DNA of 64,000 nucleotides from Vulcanimicrobiota bacterium (GTDB lineage Bacteria > Vulcanimicrobiota > Vulcanimicrobiia > Vulcanimicrobiales > Vulcanimicrobiaceae), in contig DAIDHQ010000009.1 of the NCBI GenBank assembly GCA_027459645.1, forward strand, positions 1 through 64,000, in the 5' to 3' direction. Each line of letters opens with the position of its first letter. The first letter of the stretch is position 1. The position numbers were made by a program, and so were the translations under genes. Shown piece by piece: positions 53,401-62,090 of the stretch. Under the pieces are notes generated by a model. It ran no database searches. It was not told the origin of the DNA and was given only the letters and a program-made list of their open reading frames with translations.

Positions 53401-54228
53401 AAGCTGCAGCGAGAAGACGGTATTCGGCCGTGCAACCACGACGTCGGCGTTTTCCAGCAACGCTTCGGTCGCATCGGCGCGTTGCGCGCCAACGATGCTC
53501 ATCGGCACGGTAGCCGCGGGAGGTGCGGCGTAGCGGACTCGGCGATTCGGAAAAAAGACTTCCGTCTCTCGTTCCGGCGGCGTGCCGCGCATCTCGAGGA
53601 ACGCGCACGGGTACGACCCATAGCTGCGTACGAGCCGGCCTTCTCGAACGAACCCGACCGCGCGTTCGCCGCCGTAGCCGACGTCGAGGGGGACGACGAT
53701 GCGCCCGCCGTCCGCGAGCAATCGCCACCATTGCGGATCGAAATCTTCGGTTCGCGCCGTCGCGATAATGCGGTCGAACGGAGGCTGCAGCGTGGCCAGT
53801 TCGGAGGCATGACGCGAGAGGACGCTCGTAAATCCGAGCGCCGCGAACCGCGACTCGGCGGCTTCGACGAGATCGGGCTCGATATCGACGGTAACGACGC
53901 GGCCGGCCGGGCCGGTCAATGTCGCGAGAAGCGCCGCATTATATCCGGTACCCGTGCCGATCTCGAGAACCGTCTGCCCGGGCGCAACCTGCAACAGTTG
54001 GAGCATCTGCACGATCATCGCGGGCTGCGAGATCGACGAGATGACGAATCCGTCGCGCTCCATGGTCGCGAGGGCCCGGTCGTCGTAGGCGTCTTCGAGC
54101 CGCACGTCGGGAATGAAGCGATGGCGCGGGACCGAGAGCACGGCCGATTTTACCGCCGCGTCGCGCAGGACGCCGTGTCGCTCGAGGGTCTCGACCAGCT
54201 GCTCCCGCAGCGCCCGATCGCGTTCCAC
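53395..54228 (-). CDS. pcm: Protein-L-isoaspartate O-methyltransferase
   Basis: Repairs isoaspartyl damage in proteins using AdoMet. A 277-aa protein with SVPRHRFIPDVRLEDAYDDRAL, SISQPAMIVQMLQLLQ and the AdoMet motif VLEIGTGTGYNAALLATLTG (about 90-110). About 60 extra C-terminal residues follow the usual domain (ending near 215). GTG at 54228 is preferred over longer in-frame options that would overlap the divergent small gene. Confidence 0.9.
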   Translation of the reverse strand: MERDRALREQLVETLERHGVLRDAAVKSAVLSVPRHRFIPDVRLEDAYDDRALATMERDGFVISSISQPAMIVQMLQLLQVAPGQTVLEIGTGTGYNAALLATLTGPAGRVVTVDIEPDLVEAAESRFAALGFTSVLSRHASELATLQPPFDRIIATARTEDFDPQWWRLLADGGRIVVPLDVGYGGERAVGFVREGRLVRSYGSYPCAFLEMRGTPPERETEVFFPNRRVRYAAPPAATVPMSIVGAQRADATEALLENADVVVARPNTVFSLQLS

Positions 54229-54271
54229 GAGTAGGCTCTTCGCGTTCCGGCGCGAAACTCCAGTGCTCGAT

Positions 54272-54529
54272 ATGAATGCAACGATCTCACCGGAGCAGCT
54301 CTCCGGATTTTTTGCCGTGGCGCCGCTGCTGCTTGGAATCATCATCTACACGGTGGCGTGGGCCTCAAAGCGCAACGAAGGACACGATCGAACCGTGCCC
54401 ATCGGCCAGACGTTTGCCTGTGCGGGTTGCGGAAAGCGCAGCGTTCGCGAGCACATGGTGCCGCAAGCGCACGAAGGCGCCGTCAGCTACTACTGCACGA
54501 AATGCGCCTCTACGGCGCGCGCCGTCTAA
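54272..54529 (+). CDS. Small membrane protein with C4 zinc ribbon
   Basis: An 85-aa protein with one hydrophobic span (about residues 14-31) and a cytoplasmic or periplasmic CAGC-x20-CTKC zinc-ribbon (50-78). It is divergent from pcm and overlaps the convergent Nfu-type gene by four bases. The earlier in-frame start at 54113 runs through pcm and is rejected. The function is unknown. Confidence 0.65.
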   Translation: MNATISPEQLSGFFAVAPLLLGIIIYTVAWASKRNEGHDRTVPIGQTFACAGCGKRSVREHMVPQAHEGAVSYYCTKCASTARAV

Positions 54530-54771
54530 ATCTGTAGAACTTGGGTGACTTCGGGGACGTCGGCGACCACGACGGCCTCGATCGCCCCTTTGAGCGTCAT
54601 CGTCGATGCAGGGCAGCCCCCGCAGGCTCCGAGCATCTGCACGTAGGCGGTTCCGTCCTCAACCTTGATCAGCCAGACTTCCCCGCCATCCGCTTGGATG
54701 CCGGGTCGTACTTTGTCGAGCGCTCTGTTGACGCGCTCCTCGATGGTCTCGCTCGTGGCCGTGCCGTCCAT
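54526..54771 (-). CDS. NifU-like C-terminal domain (Nfu) iron-sulfur scaffold
   Basis: An 81-aa Nfu-type protein. It contains the conserved RPGIQADGGEVWLIKVEDG and the CGGCPAST motif (C50, C53) that binds a bridging iron-sulfur cluster. It probably delivers clusters to target enzymes; no other Fe-S assembly gene is in the window. Initiates at ATG 54771, 23 bases from the long inverted repeat. Confidence 0.88.
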   Translation of the reverse strand: MDGTATSETIEERVNRALDKVRPGIQADGGEVWLIKVEDGTAYVQMLGACGGCPASTMTLKGAIEAVVVADVPEVTQVLQI

Positions 54772-54793
54772 AGGTCGTGTCTAGTATAACGTT

Positions 54794-54920
54794 GAGGGCC
54801 GCCTGTCGGGTGCGACATTCGGCCCTCACTAGTTCCTCGCGTCTCGGACAATCAATGTCAGGGTCCTCGCCGCTTCGTCAGAATCGTTCGGGCCGAACGT
54901 CGCACCCTCCGACAGCCCTC
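54794..54920. repeat. Long inverted repeat between aldolase and Nfu genes
   Basis: Arms 54794-54825 and 54890-54920 match over about 30 bases with small gaps (GAGGGC, TGTCGG, GGTGCGAC, TTCGGCCC blocks). A minor GACA/TGTC stem lies at 54847-54859. It fills the gap between the end of the aldolase gene and the Nfu gene start. It lacks the ATCC hairpin tips of the three nested palindromes. Confidence 0.7.
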
Positions 54921-54927
54921 TACGTTT

Positions 54928-55845
54928 CTATTGGCCGTAGCCTTTCATCAGATCGTGCATCCGCGACGACATCGAAAGCGCGTCGTCCCATTTGCGCTGC
55001 CACATATTGCGTCCGAAGATCAGGCCGACGCAGCCGGCTTCCATCGCAACTTGCGCTTTGTGAATGGTCGCATCGTCGCCCATCTTGCTGCCGCCGGAAA
55101 CGAGGACGAGCGTGCGTCCCGCGGATTTGACGACTTTCTTCAAGCCTTCGACGTCGGTAAATTGCATCGTGTTGTACGGCTTCGGAAGCACCGCAGCTTT
55201 TTCGGCTTCGTATTTGGGCTCGTTGAGTTTCACGATGTCGCAGCCGACTTCGCACGCGACGCGCGCAGCGTAATCGACGGCGTAGAGCGAATCGATGCCG
55301 CCTTTGGCTTTGATCGCCGCACCGCGGGGATAGGCCCAAATGATGAGCGGCATGCCGTAGCGTTCGCAATCGCGGCGCACTTCGTTGCATTGCGCGATGT
55401 CGACGTCTTGCGCCGGGCTTCCGACGTAGAGCGTGTACCCGACGGCGTCGGCGCCCAGACGCACGGCGTCTTCGACCGACGACGTCAGGGGGCTGAACGC
55501 GTCGTCGTCGGCGGGGACGTTGGTTTTACCGTTCACCTTGAGCACCAGCGGGACGCGGCCGGCGTAATTCTTTTGATACTTCTCGGCGAGGCCGACGTGA
55601 AGGGCGATGCCGGAGAAGTTCCCTTCGACCGCGAGCCGGTAGATCCAATCGGTATCGATCGATTCCGGGTTGTCGAAGAAATCGACGGGGCCGTGTTCGA
55701 GTCCCTGATCGATCGGCAGCACCATCAGCGTGCCGTTTGCCGGTCCGTGTTCGTACATGAGGCGATGCAAGCGCGTGCGCTTGCCCGTCGAGAGGTTCAT
55801 TTCATCGAAAGTCGGACGCCGGACGGCGGTCATGGTCGTGCTCAT
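54928..55845 (-). CDS. fbaB: Class I fructose-1,6-bisphosphate aldolase (DhnA/FbaB type)
   Basis: Cleaves fructose-1,6-bisphosphate using a Schiff-base lysine, no metal needed. The 305-aa barrel has LPIDQGLEHGPVDFF, GYTLYVGSPAQDVDI, LIIWAYPRGAAIK and the probable Schiff-base Lys in CDIVKLNEPKYEAEK. The TLVLVSGGSKMGDD phosphate loop and VGLIFGRNMWQR match the DhnA family. A related deoxyribose-phosphate or 2-amino-hexanedioate synthase use is possible. Starts ATG 55845. Confidence 0.9.
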   Translation of the reverse strand: MSTTMTAVRRPTFDEMNLSTGKRTRLHRLMYEHGPANGTLMVLPIDQGLEHGPVDFFDNPESIDTDWIYRLAVEGNFSGIALHVGLAEKYQKNYAGRVPLVLKVNGKTNVPADDDAFSPLTSSVEDAVRLGADAVGYTLYVGSPAQDVDIAQCNEVRRDCERYGMPLIIWAYPRGAAIKAKGGIDSLYAVDYAARVACEVGCDIVKLNEPKYEAEKAAVLPKPYNTMQFTDVEGLKKVVKSAGRTLVLVSGGSKMGDDATIHKAQVAMEAGCVGLIFGRNMWQRKWDDALSMSSRMHDLMKGYGQ

Positions 55846-55897
55846 GTCGGGCCGCTTCGGCCAGGAGCGCGACTCCGCCTGTTATAAAAGCGAGGCC

Positions 55898-56779
55898 GTG
55901 AACGCTTCAACCAGCATTGGATTTATCGGCCTTGGCGCGATGGGTGAACCGATGGCGCGCTCCCTGCGGCGGGCGGGATTCCCCGTCACCGCGACCGTCC
56001 ATCGGCGCCGCGAGCCGCTCGAACGCCTGCTCTTAGACGGCGTTGCCGAAGCAGCGAACCCGGCGCAGGTGGCACGGAGCAGCGACGTCGTCATCCTGTG
56101 CGTGCCCGACGCGCCTCAGGTGGAAGAAGCGCTCTTCGGCGAAAACGGCGCCGCCGCGGGTTTGGAGGCGGGCAAGGTGGTCGTCGATATGTCGACGATT
56201 TCGCCGATTGCGTCGCGGGCGTTCGCCGAGCGCCTGGCGCGTCAGGGCGTGGATTTCATCGACGCGCCCGTGAGCGGCGGGCCCGTCCGTGCCGCGGAAG
56301 GCAAGCTGACGATCATGGCCGGCGCCCAACCCGAGGTCTTCGCACGAGTGCAGCCGGTCCTGGAAGCGATGGGCACGCCCCACCACGTGGGCGGCATCGG
56401 CATGGGCGAGACGGTGAAGCTCGTGAACCAGATCATCATTTCGAACGTCATGATCGCGAACGTGGAAGGCCTGATTTTCGCGAAGAAAGCCGGCGCCGAT
56501 CTCGATGCCGTCCGAAAAGTTCTTGCAACGGCAACGGGATCGAACTATGTCCTGGAGCAATGGCTGCCGAAGATGTGGCTGGCCGGCACCTTCGAAGGCG
56601 GGTTTGCCATGGACTTGCTGCGGAAAGATGTTGCGGCAGCGCTAGATGCGGCTCGATCGATGGGACACGCGATGCCGGCCACGGGACTAGCCTATCAACT
56701 GTACACCGCTCGATCGGCGGAAGGAGACGGCGCGCTCGATTATAGTGCGATCGCCAAATCGTATGAACGGACCCGTTGA
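55898..56779 (+). CDS. Beta-hydroxyacid dehydrogenase (3-hydroxyisobutyrate/tartronate semialdehyde type)
   Basis: NAD(P)-dependent reductase, 293 aa. It has the Rossmann motif IGFIGLGAMGEPMARSL (about residues 7-23), VVVDMSTISP, DFIDAPVSGGPVRAAEGKLTIMAGA (signature) and the catalytic Lys in GMGETVKLVNQIIISN. The substrate is not decided by sequence. GTG at 55898 has GAGG upstream. An earlier in-frame start lies in the divergent leader. The 3' end overlaps the response regulator gene by 17 bases. Confidence 0.88.
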   Translation: MNASTSIGFIGLGAMGEPMARSLRRAGFPVTATVHRRREPLERLLLDGVAEAANPAQVARSSDVVILCVPDAPQVEEALFGENGAAAGLEAGKVVVDMSTISPIASRAFAERLARQGVDFIDAPVSGGPVRAAEGKLTIMAGAQPEVFARVQPVLEAMGTPHHVGGIGMGETVKLVNQIIISNVMIANVEGLIFAKKAGADLDAVRKVLATATGSNYVLEQWLPKMWLAGTFEGGFAMDLLRKDVAAALDAARSMGHAMPATGLAYQLYTARSAEGDGALDYSAIAKSYERTR

Positions 56780-57503
56780 AACCAAACCTTCACGTGGAAC
56801 CTTCGTAAAAAGCCCGGACTTCAACAAGAAGATCCTGGTGGTCGACGACGAGTCTGCGATTCTGCAGACGCTGCGATTCAACTTGGAGCGCAGCGGCTAT
56901 ACGGTCGTCACCGCAAGCGACGGTCGCAGCGCCGTTGCGATGGCGCAGCGCGAAACGCCCGATTTAATCGTGCTCGATATCATGCTCCCGGTGCTCGACG
57001 GCATCGAAGCGTGCAAAGAGATTCGTAAGTTCTCGAGCGTGCCGATCATCATGCTCACCGCCAAGGACCAAGAGATCGACAAAGTGCTCGCGCTCGAACT
57101 CGGTGCCGACGACTACGTCACCAAGCCGTTCGCGCTGCACGAATTCCTCGCTCGCGTGAAAGCCAGATTGCGCCGTCAGACGCCGATTCAAGGCGGACAC
57201 GAGGAAGCGATTTCCCTCGGCGACATCGTGCTCGATCCTTCGCGCCAGCAACTGACGGTCCGCGGCAAAGACGTCGCCCTCGCTCCGAAGGAGTTTTCGC
57301 TGCTGCGCGTCTTGATGGAAAACAACGGGCGCGTCGTCACCCGGCAAACGCTGCTCGATAAAGTGTGGGGCTACGACTTCGAAGGCGAGCAGCAGACGGT
57401 CAGCGTGCATATCCGCTGGCTGCGCGAGAAGATCGAAGAAGATTCGCGCAACCCGCGGCACATCATTACCGTGCGCTCACGCGGGTACATGTTCAAAGCA
57501 TAG
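56763..57503 (+). CDS. PhoB/OmpR-type response regulator
   Basis: A 246-aa regulator. The receiver domain (about residues 22-140) has the acidic pair VVDDE, the phospho-acceptor LDIMLPVLDG (D72) and KPF with the conserved Lys (TKPF). The winged-helix DNA-binding domain (about 150-246) has LLRVLMENNGRVVTRQTLLDKVWGYDFEGEQQTV and RSRGYMFK. The pair with the following PAS-kinase and a downstream pstB suggests a PhoB role. ATG 56763 overlaps the dehydrogenase gene by 17 bases. Confidence 0.9.
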   Translation: MNGPVETKPSRGTFVKSPDFNKKILVVDDESAILQTLRFNLERSGYTVVTASDGRSAVAMAQRETPDLIVLDIMLPVLDGIEACKEIRKFSSVPIIMLTAKDQEIDKVLALELGADDYVTKPFALHEFLARVKARLRRQTPIQGGHEEAISLGDIVLDPSRQQLTVRGKDVALAPKEFSLLRVLMENNGRVVTRQTLLDKVWGYDFEGEQQTVSVHIRWLREKIEEDSRNPRHIITVRSRGYMFKA

Positions 57504-57508
57504 CGCGG

Positions 57509-58693
57509 ATGGATCCCGTAACGGCCACAGGTATCGGCGTTTTTGCGGCGGCGCTCGGGGGCGCCGCCGGATTATTCTTCGGGCGCTCGCGCACGCGCGA
57601 GAACGGCGGCGAAGCGCCCGACGGCGATCGCGAAGAAGCGCGCCCGCGCACCGATACGGATTTCGCGCGGCTCGTGCGCGCGTTGCCGCTGGGCGTCATC
57701 GTCGTCGACCAACGCGCGCGCGTTCGCTTCGCCAATAAGGCGGCGGGAACGATCTTCGACTTCGATCCCGAACGCGCCATCGGATTGCACATTATCGCGT
57801 CGGTCCCGAACGTCGAACTCGAGCGGCGCATCGACGAAGCGATGCTGGGTGAAGCGTCGGTCGCTCCGATGATGGTCGCCAACGTCGAGCGACGCAGTAC
57901 CTATCGCGTATCGGTGTATCCGCTCACCGATCACGAACGCGCGACGGGAGTCGTCATCCTCGCCGACGACCAAACCGAAATCGTGCGCTTGGAGCATGCG
58001 CGCAAAGAGTTCCTTTCGAACGTCTCGCACGAACTGCGCACGCCGCTTTCGTCGATCAAGCTGATGCTGGAAACCGTGGTCGAATCGCCCGACGACGAAG
58101 CTGCGGATATCTTTCTGCCGCAGGTTTTGACGCAGGTCGATCGCTTGGCGTCGCTCGTCGGGCAGTTGCTCGATCAGGCGCGGGCCGAGTCCGGCCAGTT
58201 GAAGCTGAATCTGCGCGACATCGATTTAGAGGAAGTGGCGCGTCCGATTCTTGCGACGTTCGAACCGGAAGCCTCGAACAAGGGGGTGCATTTGGAATTG
58301 CGAGCATTCCGCCCGGTGCGCGTCGAAGCGGATCCGGACCGTCTGGCGCAAGTCTTCGTGAATCTGATCGACAACGCGCTGCGCCATACAAACGCTGGGG
58401 GGAACGTGAACGTGGAACTCGACGCGCACGGTAACGATGCCATTCTGCGCGTGCGCGACACCGGCGTCGGCATTCCGTATCGCGATCTACCGCATATCTT
58501 CGAACGCTTCTACGTCGTCGACCGCTCCCGAACGCGCGAGAGCAGCGGCGCCGGCTTGGGGCTTGCGATCGTCAAGGGCATCGTGGAAGCGCACGGCGGA
58601 AGCATTTCAACGGAATCGATGCTCGGCGCGGGAACGGCGTTTACCGTGCGTCTGCCGATCATGCGCTCGACGCGCTCGTGGCCCGCGCCGTAA
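57509..58693 (+). CDS. PhoR-like PAS sensor histidine kinase
   Basis: A 394-aa kinase: one hydrophobic N-terminal segment (residues 7-25), a PAS domain (about 52-160), a dimerisation helix with the phosphorylated His in FLSNVSHELRTPL (H174), then the ATPase domain with VFVNLIDNALRHTN (N box), VRDTGVGIPYRDLPHIFERFYVVD (G1/F) and SSGAGLGLAIVKGIVEAHGG (G2). It is six bases after the response regulator, so it is co-transcribed. With pstB and porin Pho boxes nearby, the natural inference is phosphate sensing. The second membrane span of classical PhoR is not seen. Confidence 0.9.
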   Translation: MDPVTATGIGVFAAALGGAAGLFFGRSRTRENGGEAPDGDREEARPRTDTDFARLVRALPLGVIVVDQRARVRFANKAAGTIFDFDPERAIGLHIIASVPNVELERRIDEAMLGEASVAPMMVANVERRSTYRVSVYPLTDHERATGVVILADDQTEIVRLEHARKEFLSNVSHELRTPLSSIKLMLETVVESPDDEAADIFLPQVLTQVDRLASLVGQLLDQARAESGQLKLNLRDIDLEEVARPILATFEPEASNKGVHLELRAFRPVRVEADPDRLAQVFVNLIDNALRHTNAGGNVNVELDAHGNDAILRVRDTGVGIPYRDLPHIFERFYVVDRSRTRESSGAGLGLAIVKGIVEAHGGSISTESMLGAGTAFTVRLPIMRSTRSWPAP

Positions 58694-58702
58694 GGAGTCG
58701 AT

Positions 58703-59149
58703 ATGCCGTTCGTACCGCGACTATTCGTCAAAACGGGCATCGTCTATCTCGTGCTCACGTTCGTGGTGGGGGCGGTGCTCTTGACGCTCGAGGCGTTAGG
58801 GCGCTCCGTGCCGTTTATCGTCGGCGTGGAGCACGCGCACATGGGTTTCGTCGGGTGGCTCGTCAACACGGTCATCGGGGTTGCTTTGTGGCTGTTACCT
58901 ATCAATCGCAAGGCGTTTCCGCAAACGCAAGGGCGCTATCCCGAAACGCCGGCGCGGCTGGCGTTCGTGCTGCTCAACGCGGGGCTCGCGGTGCGACTGA
59001 TCGGCGAGCCCTTGCAACAAAATCATCCCACCGCTGCGGTGGGCGCCCTCGTTGTTGCCGCCGCCTTCGCGCAAGTCGCGTCGATCGCCATCGTGGGCTG
59101 GATCGTCTGGCAGCGCGTCTACGCGCCGCCGATGCGACCAAACGCATAG
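58703..59149 (+). CDS. Four-span membrane protein, oxidase-subunit-like
   Basis: A 148-aa integral membrane protein with four spans (about 10-32, 46-68, 80-98, 112-135). The VEHAHMGFVGWLVNTVIGVALWLLP segment resembles part of haem-copper oxidase or NorB-type subunits. The His residues could bind a metal or haem. Only 9 bases separate it from the kinase gene. The function is not known. Confidence 0.6.
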   Translation: MPFVPRLFVKTGIVYLVLTFVVGAVLLTLEALGRSVPFIVGVEHAHMGFVGWLVNTVIGVALWLLPINRKAFPQTQGRYPETPARLAFVLLNAGLAVRLIGEPLQQNHPTAAVGALVVAAAFAQVASIAIVGWIVWQRVYAPPMRPNA

Positions 59150-59243
59150 GCACTCAAAATGCTCCGATAACGTTGCGATAATCTCCGTGTGCGAAGCTGG
59201 GCGCATGTGGCGATGCACCGGTATCGAAGGGGATGAACGGGCG

Positions 59244-59387
59244 ATGCGCCTGCAGATTCTCGCGTTTCTCGATGAGTATTGCCGTGGAATGACGCTGCGC
59301 GACGTACGGGAATGGTACGCGGACGTCTTTCCCGACGCAATGGTCTCGGCGCTTCATGCCGACGGCATGTGCCTTAATACGCCTTAA
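59244..59387 (+). CDS. Possible small ORF (47 codons)
   Basis: ATG at 59244 opens a frame reading RLQILAFLDEYCRGMTLRDVREWYADVFPDAMVSALHADG, with AGGGG about 11 bases upstream. Codon use is in line with neighbours, and an in-frame ATG at 59205 would extend it to 60 codons. Its last bases overlap the Pho-box-like element, which weakens the case. No homologue is recognised. Confidence 0.3.
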   Translation: MRLQILAFLDEYCRGMTLRDVREWYADVFPDAMVSALHADGMCLNTP

Positions 59388-59398
59388 TCTGCAGTTAA
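59371..59398 (+). promoter_or_regulatory. Pho-box-like element upstream of pstB
   Basis: Three TTAA cores at 59374, 59384 and 59395, spaced 10 and 11 bases, within GCCTTAAT, GCCTTAAT and CAGTTAAA blocks. Direct repeats at about 11-bp spacing recall the PhoP box of Bacillus (TTAACA) and the cyanobacterial SphR box (CTTAACCT). It lies about 60 bases before the pstB ATG. A second element precedes the porin gene. Confidence 0.65.
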
Positions 59399-59457
59399 AG
59401 TTATGACCGCTCGCGCGACGTAGGAGCCGTGGCGCGTTCGCTCAATCTATGTGAGAG

Positions 59458-60246
59458 ATGATCGTCACGCCCCAAGAATCCGCCATTTCTACCGCGACGA
59501 AGATCGAAACGAAGAACCTCGAGATCTTCTACGGCAAATTCCACGCCATCAAAAATGCCAATCTCGCCGTCGGTGAAAACAGCGTGATGGCGTTGATCGG
59601 TCCTTCCGGCTGCGGCAAGTCCACGTTCTTGCGCGCGCTCAATCGCATGCACGATCTTACGCCCGGCGCTCGCGTCGAAGGCCAGGTTCTGCTCGACGGA
59701 ACCAACATTTACGCAAGCGGCATCGACCCCGTGACGGTTCGCCACCGGATCGGCATGGTGTTCCAGCGCCCGAATCCCTTCCCGAAGACGATCTTCGAAA
59801 ACGTCGTCTACGGCCCGAAGATTCACGGACTGCACAATCGCAAGAAATTGCTGGAAATATGCGAGCGAAGCTTGCGCGGCGCGGCGCTGTGGGATGAAGT
59901 GAAAGACCGTCTGGACCGCAGTGCGCTCGATCTTTCCGGCGGCCAGCAGCAGCGTCTGTGCATCGCGCGCTGCCTTGCGGTCGACCCGGAAGTCATCTTG
60001 ATGGACGAGCCGGCATCGGCGTTGGATCCGATCGCAACGAGCAAGATCGAAGATCTGATCGACGAGTTGAAGAAGCTCTATACCGTCGTTATCGTGACGC
60101 ATTCGATGCAGCAAGCGGCGCGTATCAGCGACTTCACCGCGTTCTTCCTGATGGGCGAATTGATCGAAACCGCGCCCACGAAGAGCATCTTTACCACGCC
60201 CCGCGACAAGCGCACGGAAGACTACATCACGGGCCGCTACGGGTAA
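59458..60246 (+). CDS. pstB: Phosphate ABC transporter ATP-binding protein PstB
   Basis: Powers high-affinity phosphate uptake. A 262-aa ATPase with Walker [10 protein letters not shown] (48-56), LNRMHDL, the Pst-specific [25 protein letters not shown] segment, signature LSGGQQQR, Walker [14 protein letters not shown] and H-loop [18 protein letters not shown]. This motif set is PstB, not a general ATPase. It stands alone: pstSCA and phoU are not in the window. The ATG at 59458 follows a Pho-box-like region and a GTGAGAG ribosome site. Confidence 0.95.
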   Translation: MIVTPQESAISTATKIETKNLEIFYGKFHAIKNANLAVGENSVMALIGPSGCGKSTFLRALNRMHDLTPGARVEGQVLLDGTNIYASGIDPVTVRHRIGMVFQRPNPFPKTIFENVVYGPKIHGLHNRKKLLEICERSLRGAALWDEVKDRLDRSALDLSGGQQQRLCIARCLAVDPEVILMDEPASALDPIATSKIEDLIDELKKLYTVVIVTHSMQQAARISDFTAFFLMGELIETAPTKSIFTTPRDKRTEDYITGRYG

Positions 60247-60327
60247 AGACACCCGACTTCTGGCATATGGCCGAGGCGCTCTTTGCTCTATAAACGAAGC
60301 GCCTAGTGAGGGGGCCTGCGACCCAGG

Positions 60328-60363
60328 TTACCCTTATTTAAGGCCTCGTTAAATGGGTCTTAA
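60328..60363 (+). promoter_or_regulatory. Pho-box-like element upstream of the porin gene
   Basis: TTAA cores at 60338, 60349 and 60360, exactly 11 bases apart, with TTAC at 60328 in the next repeat position. A possible -10 (TAGCAT) is at 60375-60380. The arrangement repeats the pstB element, which suggests one regulator acts on both. Confidence 0.7.
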
Positions 60364-60426
60364 TCTGGCCCCCGTAGCATGGGGCTGGAACCCCCACGAC
60401 CCATTGATCTAGGGAGAATATTTCAC

Positions 60427-62010
60427 GTGTTTACCAAACTCGCGCGTTTCGGCGTAGGCCTTATGGCGACGGTATTGGCGGGCACCACGTTTGCGCTGGC
60501 GGAAACATCGGCAACACCGGCAGCAAACACGGTTGCGCAGGCATCGCCTGCGCCGAAGGCCACGGCAAATCCGTTCTCATACAAGGGCTACGTCCGGGCG
60601 TATGACTTCACGCGACAGAACGCCAGCGGCGGTCTGAATGGCGCGGGCAAATCGGCATGGCCGGGCCCGAACCAGCAGTCGTTCAATGCAGCGCTCAGCC
60701 TGCACGGTGAGTACAAGTTCGACGGCGGCTTCTCGGTCGGCGCTTCGTATCTGTATGCCAACCCGCTCACCAGCTGCGATAGCGCGGCTTCGCACTTCTC
60801 GCCGCCCTGCGGCCGGAATGCGCCTCCGAATCTGAATCCCGACGACACGTTGCCGGGCTTCACGATGAACACGTTGTACGAAGGCTACCTTGCGTACAAC
60901 AACGCGCAAACCGGCGCGAAAGTCGGTTATCAGGTCTTTAACTCGCCGTGGGCCAACGCTTCGGATTCTCGTCTGAAGCCGGTTTCGTTCCTCGGCGGCG
61001 ACCTAACCTACAAGTTCAACAAGGCGTGGTCGGGCGAACTCGGCTATTTCAGCCAGTTCGAAGATCGCGCGAGCTCGCAGTTCTTCAACAGCACGCTGCT
61101 GACGTACAATCCGGTCGATGCACCGGGGTGCAGTTCGCTCGTCGCGACCAAAGGCTGCGGCCCGCTCTCGATGCTGACCAACGGCGGTTTCCTCTACGCG
61201 AAGGTGGGATACACCGGACCGAAGAGCGCGCCGTTTACGGCGAACGGTTACTTCTATGGCTTCTCGAATATCGCCAACGTCTTCTGGCTCGACGCACGCT
61301 ACCCGTTCGCGGGCAAACTGAAGCCGTTCATTGCGGCGCAGTTCGGTACGGAAAGCAACGCTGGATCGAGCCAAGTGGGCATCATCAGCTCGCAGGTGTT
61401 CGGTCTTCAGGGCGGCGTGTCGTTCACGCCGAACATCTCTGCAACGCTCGGCTTCGACACGATTCCGTCGAAGACGGCGAACGTGACGCTGCCTGCCGGC
61501 GTTGCCTGCTCGGGTTCGAACACGCTGCCGAATAACGTCGGCGCGGCCCCATACTTCCTGCCGGCTGGCGGCACGCCGCAGTGCGTCGCCGGTCCGGTCG
61601 TCAACGGTCTCAACACCGCGACCGTCTACTACGGCGGCTGGGCGTCGCCGTACACGGACAGCTATGCGACCGATCCGCTCTTCACGACGTCGATCAGCCA
61701 AGGTATGGCCGATCGCCGCGCGTTCGGTTCGGCCGGCAAGCTTGCCGTGACGTTCCTTTCGGACGACAAGCGCTTCATGGCGATGGTGTCCCGCGGGCTC
61801 TACGCGTACGGCAATAGCAGCGTGGGCGTTTCGCCGACGCAAGAGACCGACTTCGATACCATGTACTACTTCAGCAAGATGCCGAAGTCGGGACCGTACC
61901 ACGGGTTCTTCCTTCGCTACCGTTACGCGGAGCGGACGCAGAACTTCACGTACTCGGGCGGTCTGCCGCTCTTCAAGTACAACCGCTTCCAAGCGGAATA
62001 CGACTTCTGA
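60427..62010 (+). CDS. Outer-membrane porin, OprD/OprP-like size class
   Basis: A 527-aa outer-membrane channel with a signal peptide (about residues 1-25, cleavage near TFALA) and a beta-barrel region with alternating strands and aromatic girdles (YLYANPL, YEGYLAYNN, YFYGFSNIANVFW, FFLRYRYAERTQNF), ending in EYDF. A C-terminal Phe is typical of porins recognised by BamA. Four Cys in two loops could form disulfides. Its Pho-box-like leader suggests phosphate-starvation expression, but ion selectivity is not readable. GTG 60427 has AGGGAG ten bases upstream. Confidence 0.88.
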   Translation: MFTKLARFGVGLMATVLAGTTFALAETSATPAANTVAQASPAPKATANPFSYKGYVRAYDFTRQNASGGLNGAGKSAWPGPNQQSFNAALSLHGEYKFDGGFSVGASYLYANPLTSCDSAASHFSPPCGRNAPPNLNPDDTLPGFTMNTLYEGYLAYNNAQTGAKVGYQVFNSPWANASDSRLKPVSFLGGDLTYKFNKAWSGELGYFSQFEDRASSQFFNSTLLTYNPVDAPGCSSLVATKGCGPLSMLTNGGFLYAKVGYTGPKSAPFTANGYFYGFSNIANVFWLDARYPFAGKLKPFIAAQFGTESNAGSSQVGIISSQVFGLQGGVSFTPNISATLGFDTIPSKTANVTLPAGVACSGSNTLPNNVGAAPYFLPAGGTPQCVAGPVVNGLNTATVYYGGWASPYTDSYATDPLFTTSISQGMADRRAFGSAGKLAVTFLSDDKRFMAMVSRGLYAYGNSSVGVSPTQETDFDTMYYFSKMPKSGPYHGFFLRYRYAERTQNFTYSGGLPLFKYNRFQAEYDF

Positions 62011-62037
62011 TCCAACCCAAGCCAAAACGTTGGCAAG

Positions 62038-62069
62038 GCCCGCGCCTGACAAGGCGCGGGCTTTTTTTT
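62038..62069 (+). terminator. Strong intrinsic terminator after the porin gene
   Basis: A 9-bp GC-rich stem (62038-62046 with 62053-62061), loop TGACAA, followed by T8 (62062-62069). A textbook rho-independent terminator that separates the porin from tdh. Confidence 0.95.
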
Positions 62070-62090
62070 ATGTAATATCCTCTCCCCGAC

